This document shows, piece by piece, positions 5,361-6,133 of a DNA stretch of 6,133 bases. A program made the position numbers and the translations under genes. Origin of the DNA: Gemmatimonadota bacterium (lineage in GTDB: Bacteria; Gemmatimonadota; Gemmatimonadetes; Longimicrobiales; Longimicrobiaceae); contig JAHWJV010000227.1 of assembly GCA_019348265.1 (NCBI GenBank), forward strand, positions 1 through 6,133, in the 5' to 3' direction. Positions within the stretch are counted from its first letter, which is position 1, and each line of letters opens with the position of its first letter. A model generated the notes under the pieces. It saw nothing but the letters and a program-made list of their open reading frames with translations. It was not told the origin of the DNA and did not search any database.

Positions 5361-6133
5361 ATGGCGCAATCATCGTTGACCGCTCGCTTGAGCCTGCTGT
5401 CCTTCCTGCAGTTCTTCGTCTGGGGCGCGTGGTACACGAGCATCGCCGTGTACATGTCCACGGAAGGGATGGGCACGGTGACCTTCTGGGCCTTCACCGC
5501 CCAGCCGATTGGCGCGCTCGTCTCGCCCTTCTTCCTCGGCCTGATAGCGGATCGGTATTTCAGCACCGAGAAGGTGCTAGGTGTGATGCACCTGCTCAGC
5601 GGGGCCTTCCTGATCCTCGCGCCGCAGTTCGAGGGGCAGCCGGTTCTGTTCATCGCCATGCTGATCCTGCACCAGCTGGCGTACACGCCCACGCTGGGAC
5701 TCTCCAACTCGCTCGCCTTCAGCCACATCACCGACCAGGAGCGCGAGTTCCCGCGCGTGCGCGTGTTCGGCACGATCGGCTGGATCGCGGCCGGCCTCTT
5801 CGTCTCGTTCGTGCTGAGCCGCTTCGCCGGCCGGCCGGCCGAGGGCACCGCGCTGCCGCTCTATACCACCGCGGCGGCGAGTCTCGTGCTCGGCGCCTAC
5901 AGCTTCACCCTCCCGCACACCCCGCCGCAGGGGCGCGGCACGCGCGCGACGGTGCGCGGCATCCTCGGCCTCGACGCGCTCCAGACGCTCGGGAGCCGGC
6001 CGTTCTACGTCTTCGTGCTCTGCTCCTTCCTCATCTGCATCCCGCTCGCGGCGTACTACAACTTCACGCAGCTCTACCTGGGCGCGGTGGGGGTGCAGCA
6101 GATCGCCGCCACGCAGACGCTGGGGCAGGTGTC
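5361..6133 (+). CDS. Nucleoside:H+ symporter (NupG)-family MFS permease, 3' partial
   Basis: Integral inner-membrane transporter of the major facilitator superfamily, closest in pattern to the nucleoside:proton symporter family. From the ATG at 5361 the frame stays open for 257 codons to the window edge; a full protein would be about 400-430 aa. Predicted membrane helices lie near residues 9-31, 39-62, 72-90, 94-118, 135-155, 166-184 and 215-236. An MFS loop motif, GLIADRYF (60-67), follows helix 2. The NSLAFSH (116-122) and FPRVRVFGTIGWIAAG (130-145) stretches are typical of NupG-like proteins. The substrate may not be a nucleoside, because family members in these phyla often sit beside sugar-catabolism genes. 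Here the permease would import the substrate or an oxidised product for the upstream enzymes. No convincing Shine-Dalgarno precedes the ATG, so the start is less certain than the frame. It is separated from gene 5 by 99 bp containing hairpins, so it may have its own promoter. Confidence 0.88.
   Translation, partial: MAQSSLTARLSLLSFLQFFVWGAWYTSIAVYMSTEGMGTVTFWAFTAQPIGALVSPFFLGLIADRYFSTEKVLGVMHLLSGAFLILAPQFEGQPVLFIAMLILHQLAYTPTLGLSNSLAFSHITDQEREFPRVRVFGTIGWIAAGLFVSFVLSRFAGRPAEGTALPLYTTAAASLVLGAYSFTLPHTPPQGRGTRATVRGILGLDALQTLGSRPFYVFVLCSFLICIPLAAYYNFTQLYLGAVGVQQIAATQTLGQV

Overview
The window is high-GC bacterial DNA (about two thirds G+C by eye) and almost fully coding. All six genes are on the + strand. 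Several traits point to a Gram-negative environmental bacterium, possibly Gemmatimonadota, Acidobacteriota or a similar phylum: a PQQ-type quinoprotein with a c-type haem domain spliced into its propeller, a Tat-exported lipoprotein with a xylose-isomerase-like TIM barrel, and a NupG-type transporter. The phylum is an inference; the sequence contains no taxonomic marker.

Layout. (1) Positions 1-1898 hold the 3' part of a PQQ-dependent dehydrogenase with an internal cytochrome c domain; its 5' end lies before the window. (2) 1944-2897 encodes a Tat-signal, lipobox-bearing sugar phosphate isomerase/epimerase-like protein. (3) 2905-4122 encodes a UPF0261 (Tm-1-like ATP-binding) protein. (4) 4200-4919 encodes a cyclase-family, KynB-like metal-dependent hydrolase. 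(5) 4971-5261 encodes a small antibiotic-biosynthesis-monooxygenase (ABM) fold protein. (6) 5361 to the window end encodes the N-terminal half of a nucleoside:H+ symporter (NupG)-family MFS permease, cut by the window edge. Gaps between genes are 45, 7, 77, 51 and 99 bp, so no stretch over 300 bp lacks a gene. Genes 1-5 look like one operon. The 99-bp gap before gene 6 holds three consecutive inverted repeats, which may end or process the transcript.

How the genes may work together (inference). The set looks like a catabolic module for a small polar compound such as a sugar, polyol, sugar acid or cyclic/aromatic acid. The quinoprotein would oxidise the substrate in the periplasm and pass electrons to its own haem c. 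The anchored TIM-barrel protein would rearrange or epimerise a substrate outside the inner membrane. The permease would import the product. The cyclase-family hydrolase would open a ring, lactone or amide in the cytoplasm. The ABM and Tm-1-like proteins would do further, undefined steps. No single substrate can be read from the sequence. The Tm-1-like protein is the least understood member and the main source of possible novelty.

No tRNA, rRNA, CRISPR array, insertion sequence, phage gene or attachment site was seen.
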